Below are positions 7,501 to 15,905 of a stretch of 64,000 nt of DNA, in pieces; positions within the stretch are counted from its first letter, which is position 1, and every line of letters begins with the position of its first letter. The stretch is from AC-32 sp963766375 (GTDB taxonomy: Bacteria; Actinomycetota; Thermoleophilia; Gaiellales; Gaiellaceae): positions 496,001-560,000 of the forward strand of contig CAVXZG010000019.1 in the NCBI GenBank assembly GCA_963766375.1, given 5' to 3'. Under the pieces are notes generated by a model that saw only the letters and a list, made by a program, of their open reading frames with translations, ran no database searches and had not been told where the DNA came from. The translations under genes and the position numbers were made by a program.

Positions 7501-8521
7501 GCGTACGGGGGATCAACTCGACGGCTTGCTCGATCTCCTCGTCGCCGATATCCAGGTGCGTGACCGCGCGCAGCTTCGTCGGGTGGGCAGTCATGGAGAG
7601 ACCGATGCCCTGCTGCCAGAGCCGCTCCAGCGCCTCCGCCGGCTCGAGCCCGAGCGGCCCCAGCTCGACCTGCACGAAATTGGTCTCCACCTGCTCGAGA
7701 TCGACCGGCACGCCTGCCTCGTACAGGCCCTCCGCGAGGCGTCGTGCGCGCGCATGATCGTCGGCGAGCCGCTCGATGTTGTGCTCGAGCGCATAGACCC
7801 CGGCCGCCGCGACGATCCCGGCCTGGCGCATCGCCCCGCCGAAGAGGTGCTTGAACGACCGTGCGGTCGCCATCAACTCCGCCGACCCGGCGAGCAGAGC
7901 GCCGAGGGGACAGCCGAGCCCCTTCGAGAGACAGAGCGTGACCGTGTCGAAGTGCGCACCGATCTGCGCGGCCGGCACTCCCGAGGCGATTGACGCGTTC
8001 ATGACCCTCGCCCCGTCGAGGTGGAGGCGGAGCCCGAGCTCACGCGCCGTCGCCACGATCGCCTCGATCTCCTCGAGCGGCCACACCCGGCCACCGGAGG
8101 CGTTGTGCGTGTTCTCGACCGAGACGATGCTCGTCCGCGGAGTGTGCGTGGAATCTCCCGCCCGCACCGTCTCGCGCAGCTGCTCGGGCGTGAAGCGCCC
8201 GTTCGGGCAGCGGAGCTGCCGCGTCATCAACCCCGCGTGCACGGCCGGACCTCCGAGCTCCGACACGAAAAGGTGCGAGTTCTCCTCGGCCACGACCTCG
8301 CCGCCGGGCTCGGCGAGCGTCCGCAGCGCGATCTCGTTCGCCATCGTCGCAGTCGGGACGAAGACCGCCTCCTCCTGACCGAGCAGCTCGGCCACGCGGC
8401 GCTCCAGCTCGTTGACCGTTGGGTCCTCGCGCCTCTGCTCGTCGCCGACCTCGGCCGCCGCGATTGCCGCCCGCATCTCCGGAGTCGGCTTGGTCTTCGT
8501 GTCGGAGCGAAGGTCGATCAT
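7478..8521 (-). CDS. ltaE: Low-specificity L-threonine aldolase
   Basis: A PLP-dependent fold-type I enzyme of 347 residues that splits L-threonine (or allo-threonine) into glycine and acetaldehyde. Conserved parts are the N-terminal LRSDTKTKP, the Asp of HLDGAR at about residue 169 that contacts the PLP nitrogen, and the Schiff-base Lys200 in LCLSKGLGCPLG. The ATG at 8521 overlaps the gcvPB stop (ATGA). Its position as the last of five overlapping genes after gcvT-H-PA-PB suggests that it supplies glycine to the cleavage system or links threonine breakdown to one-carbon supply. Confidence 0.92.
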   Translation of the reverse strand: MIDLRSDTKTKPTPEMRAAIAAAEVGDEQRREDPTVNELERRVAELLGQEEAVFVPTATMANEIALRTLAEPGGEVVAEENSHLFVSELGGPAVHAGLMTRQLRCPNGRFTPEQLRETVRAGDSTHTPRTSIVSVENTHNASGGRVWPLEEIEAIVATARELGLRLHLDGARVMNASIASGVPAAQIGAHFDTVTLCLSKGLGCPLGALLAGSAELMATARSFKHLFGGAMRQAGIVAAAGVYALEHNIERLADDHARARRLAEGLYEAGVPVDLEQVETNFVQVELGPLGLEPAEALERLWQQGIGLSMTAHPTKLRAVTHLDIGDEEIEQAVELIPRTLGALARA

Positions 8522-10023
8522 CACGCGCCCTTGGGTGCCTCGACGACCGCGGCTGCTGCCGCGGGATCGGCGGAGAGGTCTGGATGCTCCTCGAATCCGT
8601 AGCGAACGACCACCCGCTTGGCCGCCTTCACCTCGTCCAGCCGACCGACGGGCCGGCCGTGCGGTGCGCTCTTCAGCTGCTCCGGCTCCTCGGAAGCCTC
8701 CCGCGCAATCTCGACCATCGCGTCCGCAAAGGCATCGAGAGTCTCCTTCGCCTCCGTCTCGGTCGGCTCGATCATCAGCGCCTCAGGCACGACCAGCGGG
8801 AAATACACCGTCGGCGGGTGGAAGCCGTAGTCCATCAAGCGCTTGGCGACGTCGAGCGCCGTGACTCCGTGCTCGCGCTTGAGCGGCCGCGCCGACAACA
8901 CGAACTCGTGCATGCAGAGCCGGTCGTACGGCAGCTCGTAGGCCTCTCGGAGTCGCGCGAGCAGGTAGTTCGCGTTCAGCACAGCCACCTCCGACATCTC
9001 TCGCAGCTGCGGCCCGTAGGCGAGGATGAACGCGTACGAGCGAACGAATACACCGAAGGGCCCGTAGAAGCCGCGGACCTTCCCGATCGTCTGCGGCCGG
9101 TCGTAGTCGAAGCCGTAGCGGTCGCCCTCGCGCACGATCGCCGGCACGGGAAGGAAGGGCTCGAGCCGCTTTCCGACCGCGATCGGCCCACCGCCCGGCC
9201 CCCCGCCCCCGTGCGGCTGCGAGAAGGTCTTGTGCAGATTGATGTGGACGATGTCGAAGCCCATGTCGCCCGGCCGCGAGATCCCGCAGACCGCGTTCAG
9301 GTTCGCGCCGTCGTAGTACATGAGCGCGCCCGCGTCGTGGAAGATCCGTGCGATCTCTTCGATGTGCTCGTCGAAGAGCCCGAGAGTCGAGGGATTCGTG
9401 AGCATGAGCCCCGCGGTGTGCTCGTCGACTCTTGCGCGGAGATCTTCGACGTCGATGTTTCCGCGGGGGTCGGTCTTGACCGGCGTGAGCTCGTAGCCCG
9501 CCATGGTCACGCTCGCCGGATTCGTCCCATGCGCCGTGTCCGGGATGACGATCTTCCGGCGCTGCTCGTCCTCGCCGCGATCGGCGAAGTACGCATGCAT
9601 CAGCATCAGGCCCGTGAGCTCGCCCTGCGAGCCCGCAGCCGGCTGAAGCGAGACGGCGTCGAGACCCGTGACCTCGGCGAGCACCTCCTGGAGCTCCCAG
9701 CAGAGGCGAAGCGCCCCCTGCGCGCCGTCCTCGTCCTGGTGGGGGTGGAGGTCACGAAAACCCGGTAGCGCGGCGAGCCGCTCGTTCACCCGTGGGTTGT
9801 GCTTCATCGTGCACGAGCCGAGGGGGTAGAAGCCCGTGTCGATCCCGAAGTTCCGGCTCGAGAGCTCGGTGAAGTGGCGCATGAGGTCCGGCTCCGCGAG
9901 CTCGGGCAGGCGCGGCGGCTCGGCCCGGCGGAGCTCGTCCGGAACCTCCGGCACAGGCAGCCCGTGAACCGGTAGGCGCCCGGCCCGACGGCCGGGCTGC
10001 GACTTCTCGTAGATCAGCTTCAC
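8521..10023 (-). CDS. gcvPB: Glycine dehydrogenase (decarboxylating) subunit 2
   Basis: The 500-residue catalytic half of the two-subunit P-protein, which decarboxylates glycine and passes the aminomethyl group to the lipoyl arm of GcvH. The PLP lysine is Lys265 in INLHKTFSQPHGGGGPG, and GIDTGFYPLGSCTMKHNPR near residues 60-78 is diagnostic. The start is the GTG at 10023, which overlaps the gcvPA stop (GTGA); a longer open frame upstream is out of register with the family. Split gcvPA/gcvPB is the arrangement found in many Gram-positive and thermophilic bacteria. Confidence 0.95.
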   Translation of the reverse strand: MKLIYEKSQPGRRAGRLPVHGLPVPEVPDELRRAEPPRLPELAEPDLMRHFTELSSRNFGIDTGFYPLGSCTMKHNPRVNERLAALPGFRDLHPHQDEDGAQGALRLCWELQEVLAEVTGLDAVSLQPAAGSQGELTGLMLMHAYFADRGEDEQRRKIVIPDTAHGTNPASVTMAGYELTPVKTDPRGNIDVEDLRARVDEHTAGLMLTNPSTLGLFDEHIEEIARIFHDAGALMYYDGANLNAVCGISRPGDMGFDIVHINLHKTFSQPHGGGGPGGGPIAVGKRLEPFLPVPAIVREGDRYGFDYDRPQTIGKVRGFYGPFGVFVRSYAFILAYGPQLREMSEVAVLNANYLLARLREAYELPYDRLCMHEFVLSARPLKREHGVTALDVAKRLMDYGFHPPTVYFPLVVPEALMIEPTETEAKETLDAFADAMVEIAREASEEPEQLKSAPHGRPVGRLDEVKAAKRVVVRYGFEEHPDLSADPAAAAAVVEAPKGA

Positions 10024-11354
10024 GGTGCCTGCACCTCCGCCAGCACCTCGGCAAGCCGGTCGATCTCCTCCGGCGTCCGCTTCTCGGTGAGAGCCACGAG
10101 CAGGACGTCGTCCATGCCGGGGTAGTCGCGACCGAGGGCGTAGCCGGGATGAACGCCGCGCTCGCGGGCCTCGCGAACGACCTCCTGCGCGGGCCGTCCG
10201 ACGCGTACGGCAAACTCCTTGAACGTTGTCTGATCCGCAAACAGCAGTGGAAGCGCAAGCCGCTCCTTCGCGTGCTCGGCAAGGGCCATGCAGGTCTCCC
10301 CCACCTCGCGGAGACCCTCCGGGCCGAGCCATGAGAGGTAGACCAGGCCGGCCAGCGCCAGCAGCGTCTGGTTGGTCGTGATGTTCGACGTCGCCTTCTC
10401 GCGCCGGATGTGCTGCTCGCGCGTCTGGAGGGTGAGGACATAGCCGCGGTTCCCCGCGGCGTCTGTGGTCTCGCCGACGATACGGCCGGGCATACGCCGA
10501 ATGAAGTCCGAGCGCGCGGCCAGGAAGCCATAGTGCGGGCCGCCGTACGAGAGGTAGTTCCCCGCCGACTGCCCTTCTCCGATGGCGATCGCGCAGCCGT
10601 AGCGCCCCGGCGCCTCGAGCACGCCGAGCGAGAGCGGGTCGACGTGGGCGATCGGAAGCGCCTCGGCGTCGTTTGCGGCGGCAGCCAGCTCGGCTGCGGG
10701 CTCGAGCACCCCGAAGAAGTTCGGGTGCTGGAAGATCGCGCACGCAGCCTCTTCGCAGGCTTCGTGCAACTCGTCAGGGTCGGTAGAGCCGTCGCGGTGC
10801 GGCACTTCGACGACCTCGAGCCCGAAGCCCGGCGCATAGGTCTTCACGACCTGCCGCACCTGCGGGTTCGTCGCCTCGGTGACCACCACCTTCGTCCTGC
10901 CGGTCGCGTGCTTGGCGATGAAGCATGCATCCGCAGCGACCGTCGTGCCGTCGTACCCCGAGGCGTTCGAGACGTCCATCCCGGTCAGCTCGCAGATCGC
11001 CGTCTGGTACTCGAAGATCGCCTGGAGCACGCCCTGGCTCAGCTCCGGCTGGTACGGGGTGTACGCGGTCAGGAACTCGCCGCGCTGGAGGACGGCGTCC
11101 ACGATCGCCGGCACGTAGTGGTCGTACATGCCCGCGCCGAGGAACGACAGCTCCGCACCGACGTGGGCGTTCTGCGACGCGAGCTCCTCGAAGTAGGCGG
11201 TCAGCTCCTGCTCGGTCATCGCCGGGCGGACATTGAGCTCGCGCCCTAGCCGAACGCCCTCAGGCAGATCGGCGAAGAGCTCCTCGATCGACGAGACCCC
11301 GATCTCCTCGAGCATCGCCTCCCGGTCGGCGTCGGTCAGCGCGAGGTAGCTCAC
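10020..11354 (-). CDS. gcvPA: Glycine dehydrogenase (decarboxylating) subunit 1
   Basis: The 444-residue first half of the split P-protein. The N-terminus has the family feature of an early acidic helical region followed by FLGAGMYDHYVP and TAYTPYQPELSQGVLQ, and NASGYDGTTVAADA follows near residue 130. It forms an alpha2beta2 complex with GcvPB. Translation starts at GTG 11354, overlapping the gcvH stop by GTGA, so all Gcv subunits are probably translationally coupled. Confidence 0.95.
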   Translation of the reverse strand: MSYLALTDADREAMLEEIGVSSIEELFADLPEGVRLGRELNVRPAMTEQELTAYFEELASQNAHVGAELSFLGAGMYDHYVPAIVDAVLQRGEFLTAYTPYQPELSQGVLQAIFEYQTAICELTGMDVSNASGYDGTTVAADACFIAKHATGRTKVVVTEATNPQVRQVVKTYAPGFGLEVVEVPHRDGSTDPDELHEACEEAACAIFQHPNFFGVLEPAAELAAAANDAEALPIAHVDPLSLGVLEAPGRYGCAIAIGEGQSAGNYLSYGGPHYGFLAARSDFIRRMPGRIVGETTDAAGNRGYVLTLQTREQHIRREKATSNITTNQTLLALAGLVYLSWLGPEGLREVGETCMALAEHAKERLALPLLFADQTTFKEFAVRVGRPAQEVVREARERGVHPGYALGRDYPGMDDVLLVALTEKRTPEEIDRLAEVLAEVQAP

Positions 11355-11749
11355 GCGTCGTCGGCCAGGTGCTGCTTGTACGCCTCGATGTCGAGCAGCG
11401 ACTCGGCCTCGCCCGGATCGGTCAGGCGGACGCGGACAAGCCAGCCTGCGCCGTACGGATCCTCGTTGACGGTCTCCGGCGCGTCGGCCACGGCGCCGTT
11501 CACCTCGAGCACCTCACCCGAGAGCGGCGCGATCACGTCCGACACCGCTTTCACCGACTCGACCTCCGCATAGGACTGATCCTTCGTCAGAGTCGCGCCC
11601 TCCTCCGGAGGCTCGAAATGCACGAGCTCCCCCAGAGCGTCCTGCGCGAACCAGGTGATGCCGAACACCGCCTCCCCGTCCTCGAGGCGGGCCCAGTCGT
11701 GCTCCGGGTGGTACCGCAGGTCGTCCGGGTAGCTCTCAGCCGCGGCCAT
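11351..11749 (-). CDS. gcvH: Glycine cleavage system H protein
   Basis: The 132-residue lipoyl carrier protein. The lipoyl-lysine is Lys67 in AEVESVKAVSDV, within the usual H-protein context (YHPEHDW near the N-terminus, then GDLVHFEPP-like and PLSGEVLEVN segments). The start is the ATG at 11749, which overlaps the gcvT stop by ATGA; the larger open frame upstream is a read-through of gcvT in another register. It shuttles the aminomethyl group from GcvPA/PB to GcvT. Confidence 0.95.
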   Translation of the reverse strand: MAAAESYPDDLRYHPEHDWARLEDGEAVFGITWFAQDALGELVHFEPPEEGATLTKDQSYAEVESVKAVSDVIAPLSGEVLEVNGAVADAPETVNEDPYGAGWLVRVRLTDPGEAESLLDIEAYKQHLADDA

Positions 11750-12801
11750 CAGGTCTCCTCCCGCGAATAGATGGGCTTCTTCACTACGCGCGCACGGCGT
11801 GAGCGGCCGCGAACGTCGATCGTCAGCTCTGACCCCGGCTGGGCGAGCTCGGCCGGAACGTAGCCCAGCCCGATTCCCACTTCGAGCATCGGCGAGTGCG
11901 AGCCGGAGGTGACCTCGCCGCCCCCGGCAATTGTCATCCCCTGGCGCGGGATGCCCGGCTCTTCCATGACGAAGGCCACCAGCTTCCGCTGTGGGCCTGC
12001 CTCCTTGATCCGCCGCAGCTCCTCCGCGCCCGTGAATTCCTTGTCGAGCGCACAGACCCAGCCGAGCCCCGCCGAGATCGCGTCGGTCTCGGGACCGATG
12101 TCGTTGCCGTGGAGCGGGTAGCAGACCTCGAGCCGAAGGGTGTCGCGCGCGCCGAGCCCGCACGGCACGACGCCCCGCTCGAGGATCCGGTCCCAGAGCT
12201 CACCGGCGCGCCCCGCAGGAACGAGCAGCTCGACCCCTTCCTCACCGGTGTAGCCGGTCCGATTGACCACGCAGTCGATGCCGTCGATCTCGCCTTCCGC
12301 GAACGTGAACGCGGGCGCGCTGGGCAACCCGAGCCGCCCGAGTGCCTTCGGGCCCTGCACCGCGAGCAGGGCATAGTCGTCGGAGACGTCGCGCACCTCC
12401 GCGCCCAGGCCCTCGCGGTCGCGCAGCCACTCGAAGTCCGGCTCCCGGTTCGACGCGTTCACGATCAGCAGGAAGCGCTCGGGCTCGCGTTCGTAGACGA
12501 TCAGGTCATCGACGATCCCGCCTTGCTCGTTCGTGAGCAGGGTGTACTGCGCCTGCCCCGGGCCGATCCGGTCGAGGTCGTTCGAGAGCGCAGCCTGGAG
12601 GAGCTCCCTTGCGTGCGAACCGTCGACCTCGAGCTCGCCCATGTGGGAGACGTCGAAGACTCCGGCATCCGTGCGCACGGCGCGGTGCTCGGGGATGACC
12701 CCCTCGTACTGAACGGGCATCTCCCAGCCGGCGAATGGCACGAGGCGCGCGCCGAGGGCGACGTGGCGCTCGTAGAGCGGGGTTCGGAGCAGTGTCTGCA
12801 T
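11749..12801 (-). CDS. gcvT: Aminomethyltransferase (glycine cleavage T protein)
   Basis: A 350-residue tetrahydrofolate-dependent enzyme that releases ammonia from the H-protein-bound aminomethyl group and makes 5,10-methylene-THF. It begins MQTLLRTPLYERHVALGAR with the PFAGWEMPVQY and VFDVSHMGE motifs, and it carries the GYTGEEGVELLVP folate-site segment. It is first in the gcvT-H-PA-PB-ltaE operon. A TAGCAT -10-like box at 12811-12816 lies 9 bp before the ATG, which would make the transcript leaderless. No glycine riboswitch was recognised upstream. Confidence 0.95.
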   Translation of the reverse strand: MQTLLRTPLYERHVALGARLVPFAGWEMPVQYEGVIPEHRAVRTDAGVFDVSHMGELEVDGSHARELLQAALSNDLDRIGPGQAQYTLLTNEQGGIVDDLIVYEREPERFLLIVNASNREPDFEWLRDREGLGAEVRDVSDDYALLAVQGPKALGRLGLPSAPAFTFAEGEIDGIDCVVNRTGYTGEEGVELLVPAGRAGELWDRILERGVVPCGLGARDTLRLEVCYPLHGNDIGPETDAISAGLGWVCALDKEFTGAEELRRIKEAGPQRKLVAFVMEEPGIPRQGMTIAGGGEVTSGSHSPMLEVGIGLGYVPAELAQPGSELTIDVRGRSRRARVVKKPIYSREET

Positions 12802-12810
12802 CGGGCTCTG

Positions 12811-12816
12811 ATGCTA
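12811..12816 (-). promoter_or_regulatory. Leaderless -10 box of the gcv operon
   Basis: On the minus strand this reads TAGCAT, 9 bp upstream of the gcvT ATG at 12801. It lies directly downstream of the strong hairpin at 12834-12874, which occupies the position where a -35 box would be expected. A terminator and a new promoter are thus packed together. Confidence 0.35.
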
Positions 12817-12833
12817 AAGGAGCCAATAAAGGA

Positions 12834-12874
12834 GCCGCCCCGGCTTCGGCTGAGAGAGCCGAGGCCGGGGCGGC
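12834..12874 (-). terminator. Strong hairpin terminator after ftsZ
   Basis: Two 18-nt arms (12834-12851 and 12857-12874) pair with a single G-U wobble around a 5-nt loop. On the minus strand the stem is followed by a T-rich stretch (TCCTTTATTGGCTCCTTT). It lies about 110 bp beyond the ftsZ stop and just before gcvT, so it most likely separates the dcw transcript from the gcv operon. The rest of the 12802-12985 gap shows no gene. Confidence 0.75.
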
Positions 12875-12985
12875 CGGACCGGGTCATCGCGGGTCAACCG
12901 TCACGGTCGACCCGAGAGGGCACGGAAGATCATTACCGCTCGTCGCGGGGTCTAAACATCGTTTGCCGGACTCCTCGGAAAGCGG

Positions 12986-14065
12986 CTAGCCGTCGCGCAG
13001 GAAGGACGGCACCTCGAGCACGTCCTCCGAGATCTCGAACCGCTCCGCCGGTACCTCACGCGGCGTCTCCGACTCGCCCTCTGCCGGCTCCTCGGCGCGC
13101 TTTCGCCGCCGCAGCCGGCCCGGGCCGAAGCCCGTCGCGATCACGGTCACGCGCACCTCGTCGCCGAGCGACTCGTCGATGACCGCGCCGAAGATGACGT
13201 TCGCGTTCTGGTCAGCCGCCGAGGTGACGACCTGCGCTGCCTCGTTCACCTCGAAGAGGCCGATGTCAGGGCCGCCGGTGACGTTGAGGAGGATTCCGGT
13301 CGCGCCCTCGATCGAGGACTCGAGCAGCGGCGACGACACCGCCGCGCGCGCTGCCTCGGTCGCGCGGTTCTCGCCGCCGGCGACACCGATGCCCATCAGC
13401 GCTGAGCCGGCCTCGTTCATGATCGTGCGCACGTCGGCGAAGTCGAGGTTCACGAGGCCGGGAATGGTGATCAGGTCGGTGATGCCCTGGACGCCCTGGC
13501 GCAGCACGTCGTCGGCGATCGTGAAGGCGTCCACGATCGAGGTGCGCTTTTCGACCACCTGGAGCAGCCGATCGTTTTCGATAACGATCAGCGTGTCCAC
13601 GTGGTCGCGCAGCTCGTCCACGCCGCGGGATGCCACCTCGGCCCGCCGGCGGCCCTCGAAGGAGAACGGCTTCGTCACGACACCGACCGTGAGCGCGCCG
13701 AGCTCCTGCGCCAGACGCGCGACGATCGGCGCGGCGCCGGTGCCGGTGCCACCGCCTTCGCCCGCAGTGACGAAGACCATGTCGGCACCCTTCAAGGCTT
13801 CCTTCAGCTCGTCGCGGCTCTCTTCGGCGGCGGCCTGGCCCACGCTCGGGTCGGCGCCCGCGCCGAGACCCCGCGTCGCGTCGGAGCCGATCGGCATCTT
13901 CACGTCGGCGTCGCACATCAGCAGCGCCTGCGCATCGGTGTTCACTGCGATGAACTCGCAGCCGGACAGCCCGGCGTCGACCATGCGGTTGACGGCGTTC
14001 GAGCCGCCTCCGCCCACACCCACGACCTTGATCAAGGCCAGGTAATTCCCCGTCTGATCCCTCAT
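12986..14065 (-). CDS. ftsZ: Cell division protein FtsZ
   Basis: A tubulin-like GTPase of about 359 residues that forms the division ring. The tubulin signature GGGTGTG is at residues 104-110, and the T7 synergy loop region NLDFADVRTIM is intact. After the globular domain there is a short linker rich in Arg, Glu and Pro. It ends in DVLEVPSFLRDG, the conserved C-terminal peptide that binds SepF, FtsA or similar partners. I use the ATG at 14065 rather than the TTG two codons upstream; a purine-rich GAGGCGAG lies about 8 bp before it. It has its own promoter and closes the dcw cluster. Confidence 0.96.
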   Translation of the reverse strand: MRDQTGNYLALIKVVGVGGGGSNAVNRMVDAGLSGCEFIAVNTDAQALLMCDADVKMPIGSDATRGLGAGADPSVGQAAAEESRDELKEALKGADMVFVTAGEGGGTGTGAAPIVARLAQELGALTVGVVTKPFSFEGRRRAEVASRGVDELRDHVDTLIVIENDRLLQVVEKRTSIVDAFTIADDVLRQGVQGITDLITIPGLVNLDFADVRTIMNEAGSALMGIGVAGGENRATEAARAAVSSPLLESSIEGATGILLNVTGGPDIGLFEVNEAAQVVTSAADQNANVIFGAVIDESLGDEVRVTVIATGFGPGRLRRRKRAEEPAEGESETPREVPAERFEISEDVLEVPSFLRDG

Positions 14066-14119
14066 GCTCAACTCGCCTCTACCTCAAGCTGTAGTGGACA
14101 GTACGTCTTCTGCGACGGC

Positions 14120-14148
14120 AGGGTACGCCTAGCCGGGACGCCTGTCAA
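14120..14148 (-). promoter_or_regulatory. ftsZ promoter
   Basis: On the minus strand a perfect -35 TTGACA (14143-14148), a 17-bp spacer and a -10 TACCCT (14120-14125) precede ftsZ. The predicted start near 14113 gives a leader of about 48 nt containing the Shine-Dalgarno-like GAGG. This is the best match to a sigma70-type consensus in the window. It allows ftsZ expression independent of the upstream cluster. Confidence 0.75.
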
Positions 14149-14176
14149 CGCCGCATGGTCTCGCTAACTCTGACCC

Positions 14177-14992
14177 TCAGGTAGAGACTTTAGGGTTGGT
14201 TCCTGCCACCGGCCGGTCGGGGACGCCAAGATCCACGTAGGCGTAGCCCCCGTGCGCGAGGATCTCGGGGAGGATCCGGGTGGCGATTGCGAGCTTGAGG
14301 CGGATCGATCTCAACTCTCCGAGCCGCAGCTCGAGGCCCGAGGCGAGCAGGAAGGTCAGGTCGTGCTCGCGCACGCGCACCATCCGGACCCGCCCGTGGA
14401 AATGCGCGAGCCGTGCGAGCGCGAGCGTGCGCACCGCTCGAAGCCCGAAACGGTCGCTGATCGCCGCGCCGATCTCGGGCTCGCCGGAGTGAGCGAGCCA
14501 GATCCTCGGGAGGGATGGCCGGGCCTGCGCGGGGACCTCTGCGATCACGCGCGCGCTCGCCGCGACGAGCCAGGCCTTCGGCCCGCGCCGGGCGACGGCC
14601 ACCGGGTGCTCCGCCCGCACGGTCACGCGCAGCGTGTGCGGAAAGTCACGGTCGTAGCCGAAGCTCGAGATCTCCGGGAGCGAGCCGAGCCGCCGCTCGA
14701 TCTCGGCGGCATCGAGCGCCAGCAGGCTCTGCCCTTCCAGCGGTGCGAGGGCCGCGCGCACATGCGCGGCTACGGCGGGGGGCGCGCCTGCAACCTCGAC
14801 TCCATTGAGGGCGAACATCGGCGTGCTGCGTGCGAGCAGGTAAAGACCAGCGGCGCCGGCAACGATCGCGAACCCGAGCAGAAGCGAGCGTCCACTCGGA
14901 AGCGCTCGAAGAATCGGCGCGCGCTCGACGCTCCCTCGAAGAGGAATCACCGCCGCGCGGGCGCGCGCACGCTGGGGCTTGCGCTCTGGCAC
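14177..14992 (-). CDS. ftsQ: FtsQ/DivIB-type cell division protein
   Basis: A bitopic membrane protein of about 271 residues: a basic cytoplasmic N-terminus, one membrane helix (LLLGFAIVAGAAGLYLLA), then a POTRA domain starting FALNGVEVAGAP and the beta domain ending DLGVPDRPVAG. It belongs to the FtsQ-FtsL-FtsB divisome subcomplex. Its place between murB and ftsZ is the standard dcw position. I chose GTG 14992 as the start because an earlier start at 15070 would overlap the end of murB and encode unconserved Arg/Ser-rich residues. The exact start is uncertain. Confidence 0.8.
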   Translation of the reverse strand: MPERKPQRARARAAVIPLRGSVERAPILRALPSGRSLLLGFAIVAGAAGLYLLARSTPMFALNGVEVAGAPPAVAAHVRAALAPLEGQSLLALDAAEIERRLGSLPEISSFGYDRDFPHTLRVTVRAEHPVAVARRGPKAWLVAASARVIAEVPAQARPSLPRIWLAHSGEPEIGAAISDRFGLRAVRTLALARLAHFHGRVRMVRVREHDLTFLLASGLELRLGELRSIRLKLAIATRILPEILAHGGYAYVDLGVPDRPVAGTNPKVST

Positions 14993-15023
14993 GAGGCGGC
15001 TTTCGCCGCGGCGGTCGCCCCTC

Positions 15024-15905
15024 CTACCCGAGCGGGGGCAGCTCGAGAGGCCCGAGGAACTCGACCTCATGCCGCAGCTCGACCCCGAACTGCTCGAGCG
15101 CCCGCTTCCGCGCCTCGGCCATCAGCGCGACCGCATCGGCCGAGCGAGCCTCGGCGGCGTTCTCGATGAAGTTGGCATGGCGGGGCGAGATCTGCGCGCC
15201 GCCCATCCGGTGACCCTTCAGGCCGCACGCCTCGAGCATGCGCCCCGCGGTCAGCTCGTGCTCGGGATTCTTGAAGACGCTTCCGAACGTGCGCTTGTTG
15301 GTCGGCTGCGCCGCCTTCCGCAGAGCCTGGAGCCGCGCAATGTTCGCCTTGATCTGTTCCTCGGGCAACGGCGCGAGAGCGAACTCGGCCCGAGCGACCA
15401 CCTGCCCGTGGCGCAGCGCGGAATGCCGGTAGCTGAGCCCGAGCTCGTCCGGCGTGAGCCACTTGGTCCCGTCGGAATCGACGACCTGCGCACGCTCGAG
15501 GATCGTCGCCCAGTCGCTTCCGTAGGCGCCGGCGTTCATCCAGACCCCTCCGCCGATCGTTCCGGGAATCGCGCAGGCGAACTCGAACCCGCCGAGCCCA
15601 GCCGCCCGCACCCGATGGAGACAGACCGCGTTGATGGCGCCGCCGCCTGCGAGCAGCCGCTCGTCCTGCACCGTCGCCTCCGCGAGCTCCCCGCCGAGCT
15701 TGAGCACGAGCCCGTCGAAGCCCTCGTCGGCGACGAGCAGATTCGAGCCGAGCCCGATCGTCGCCACCGGCAGCTCTCGCTCGCCGGCCCACGCGAGCGC
15801 CTCCTGCAGCTCCTCGAGCGTCTCGGGACGTGCGAAGGCCCGCGCCGGCCCGCCGGTGCCGAGCGTCGTGAAGCGCGAGAGCGCAACGCCCTCGTCCAGC
15901 TTCAC
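15024..15905 (-). CDS. murB: UDP-N-acetylenolpyruvoylglucosamine reductase
   Basis: A 293-residue FAD enzyme that reduces UDP-GlcNAc-enolpyruvate to UDP-MurNAc. FAD-binding motifs TLGTGGPARAFARP, GLGSNLLVADEGFDG and PGTIGGGVWMNAGAYG are present, as is the catalytic-Ser motif GSVFKNP. The start is the GTG at 15905, overlapping the murC stop (GTGA). The shorter C-terminal region fits a type II-like MurB. Confidence 0.94.
   Translation of the reverse strand: MKLDEGVALSRFTTLGTGGPARAFARPETLEELQEALAWAGERELPVATIGLGSNLLVADEGFDGLVLKLGGELAEATVQDERLLAGGGAINAVCLHRVRAAGLGGFEFACAIPGTIGGGVWMNAGAYGSDWATILERAQVVDSDGTKWLTPDELGLSYRHSALRHGQVVARAEFALAPLPEEQIKANIARLQALRKAAQPTNKRTFGSVFKNPEHELTAGRMLEACGLKGHRMGGAQISPRHANFIENAAEARSADAVALMAEARKRALEQFGVELRHEVEFLGPLELPPLG

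Noticed and set aside
12802..12985. Glycine riboswitch upstream of gcvT
   Set aside because: A CTCTCAG string is present but it belongs to the large symmetric hairpin; the tandem aptamer cores expected of a glycine riboswitch are absent.
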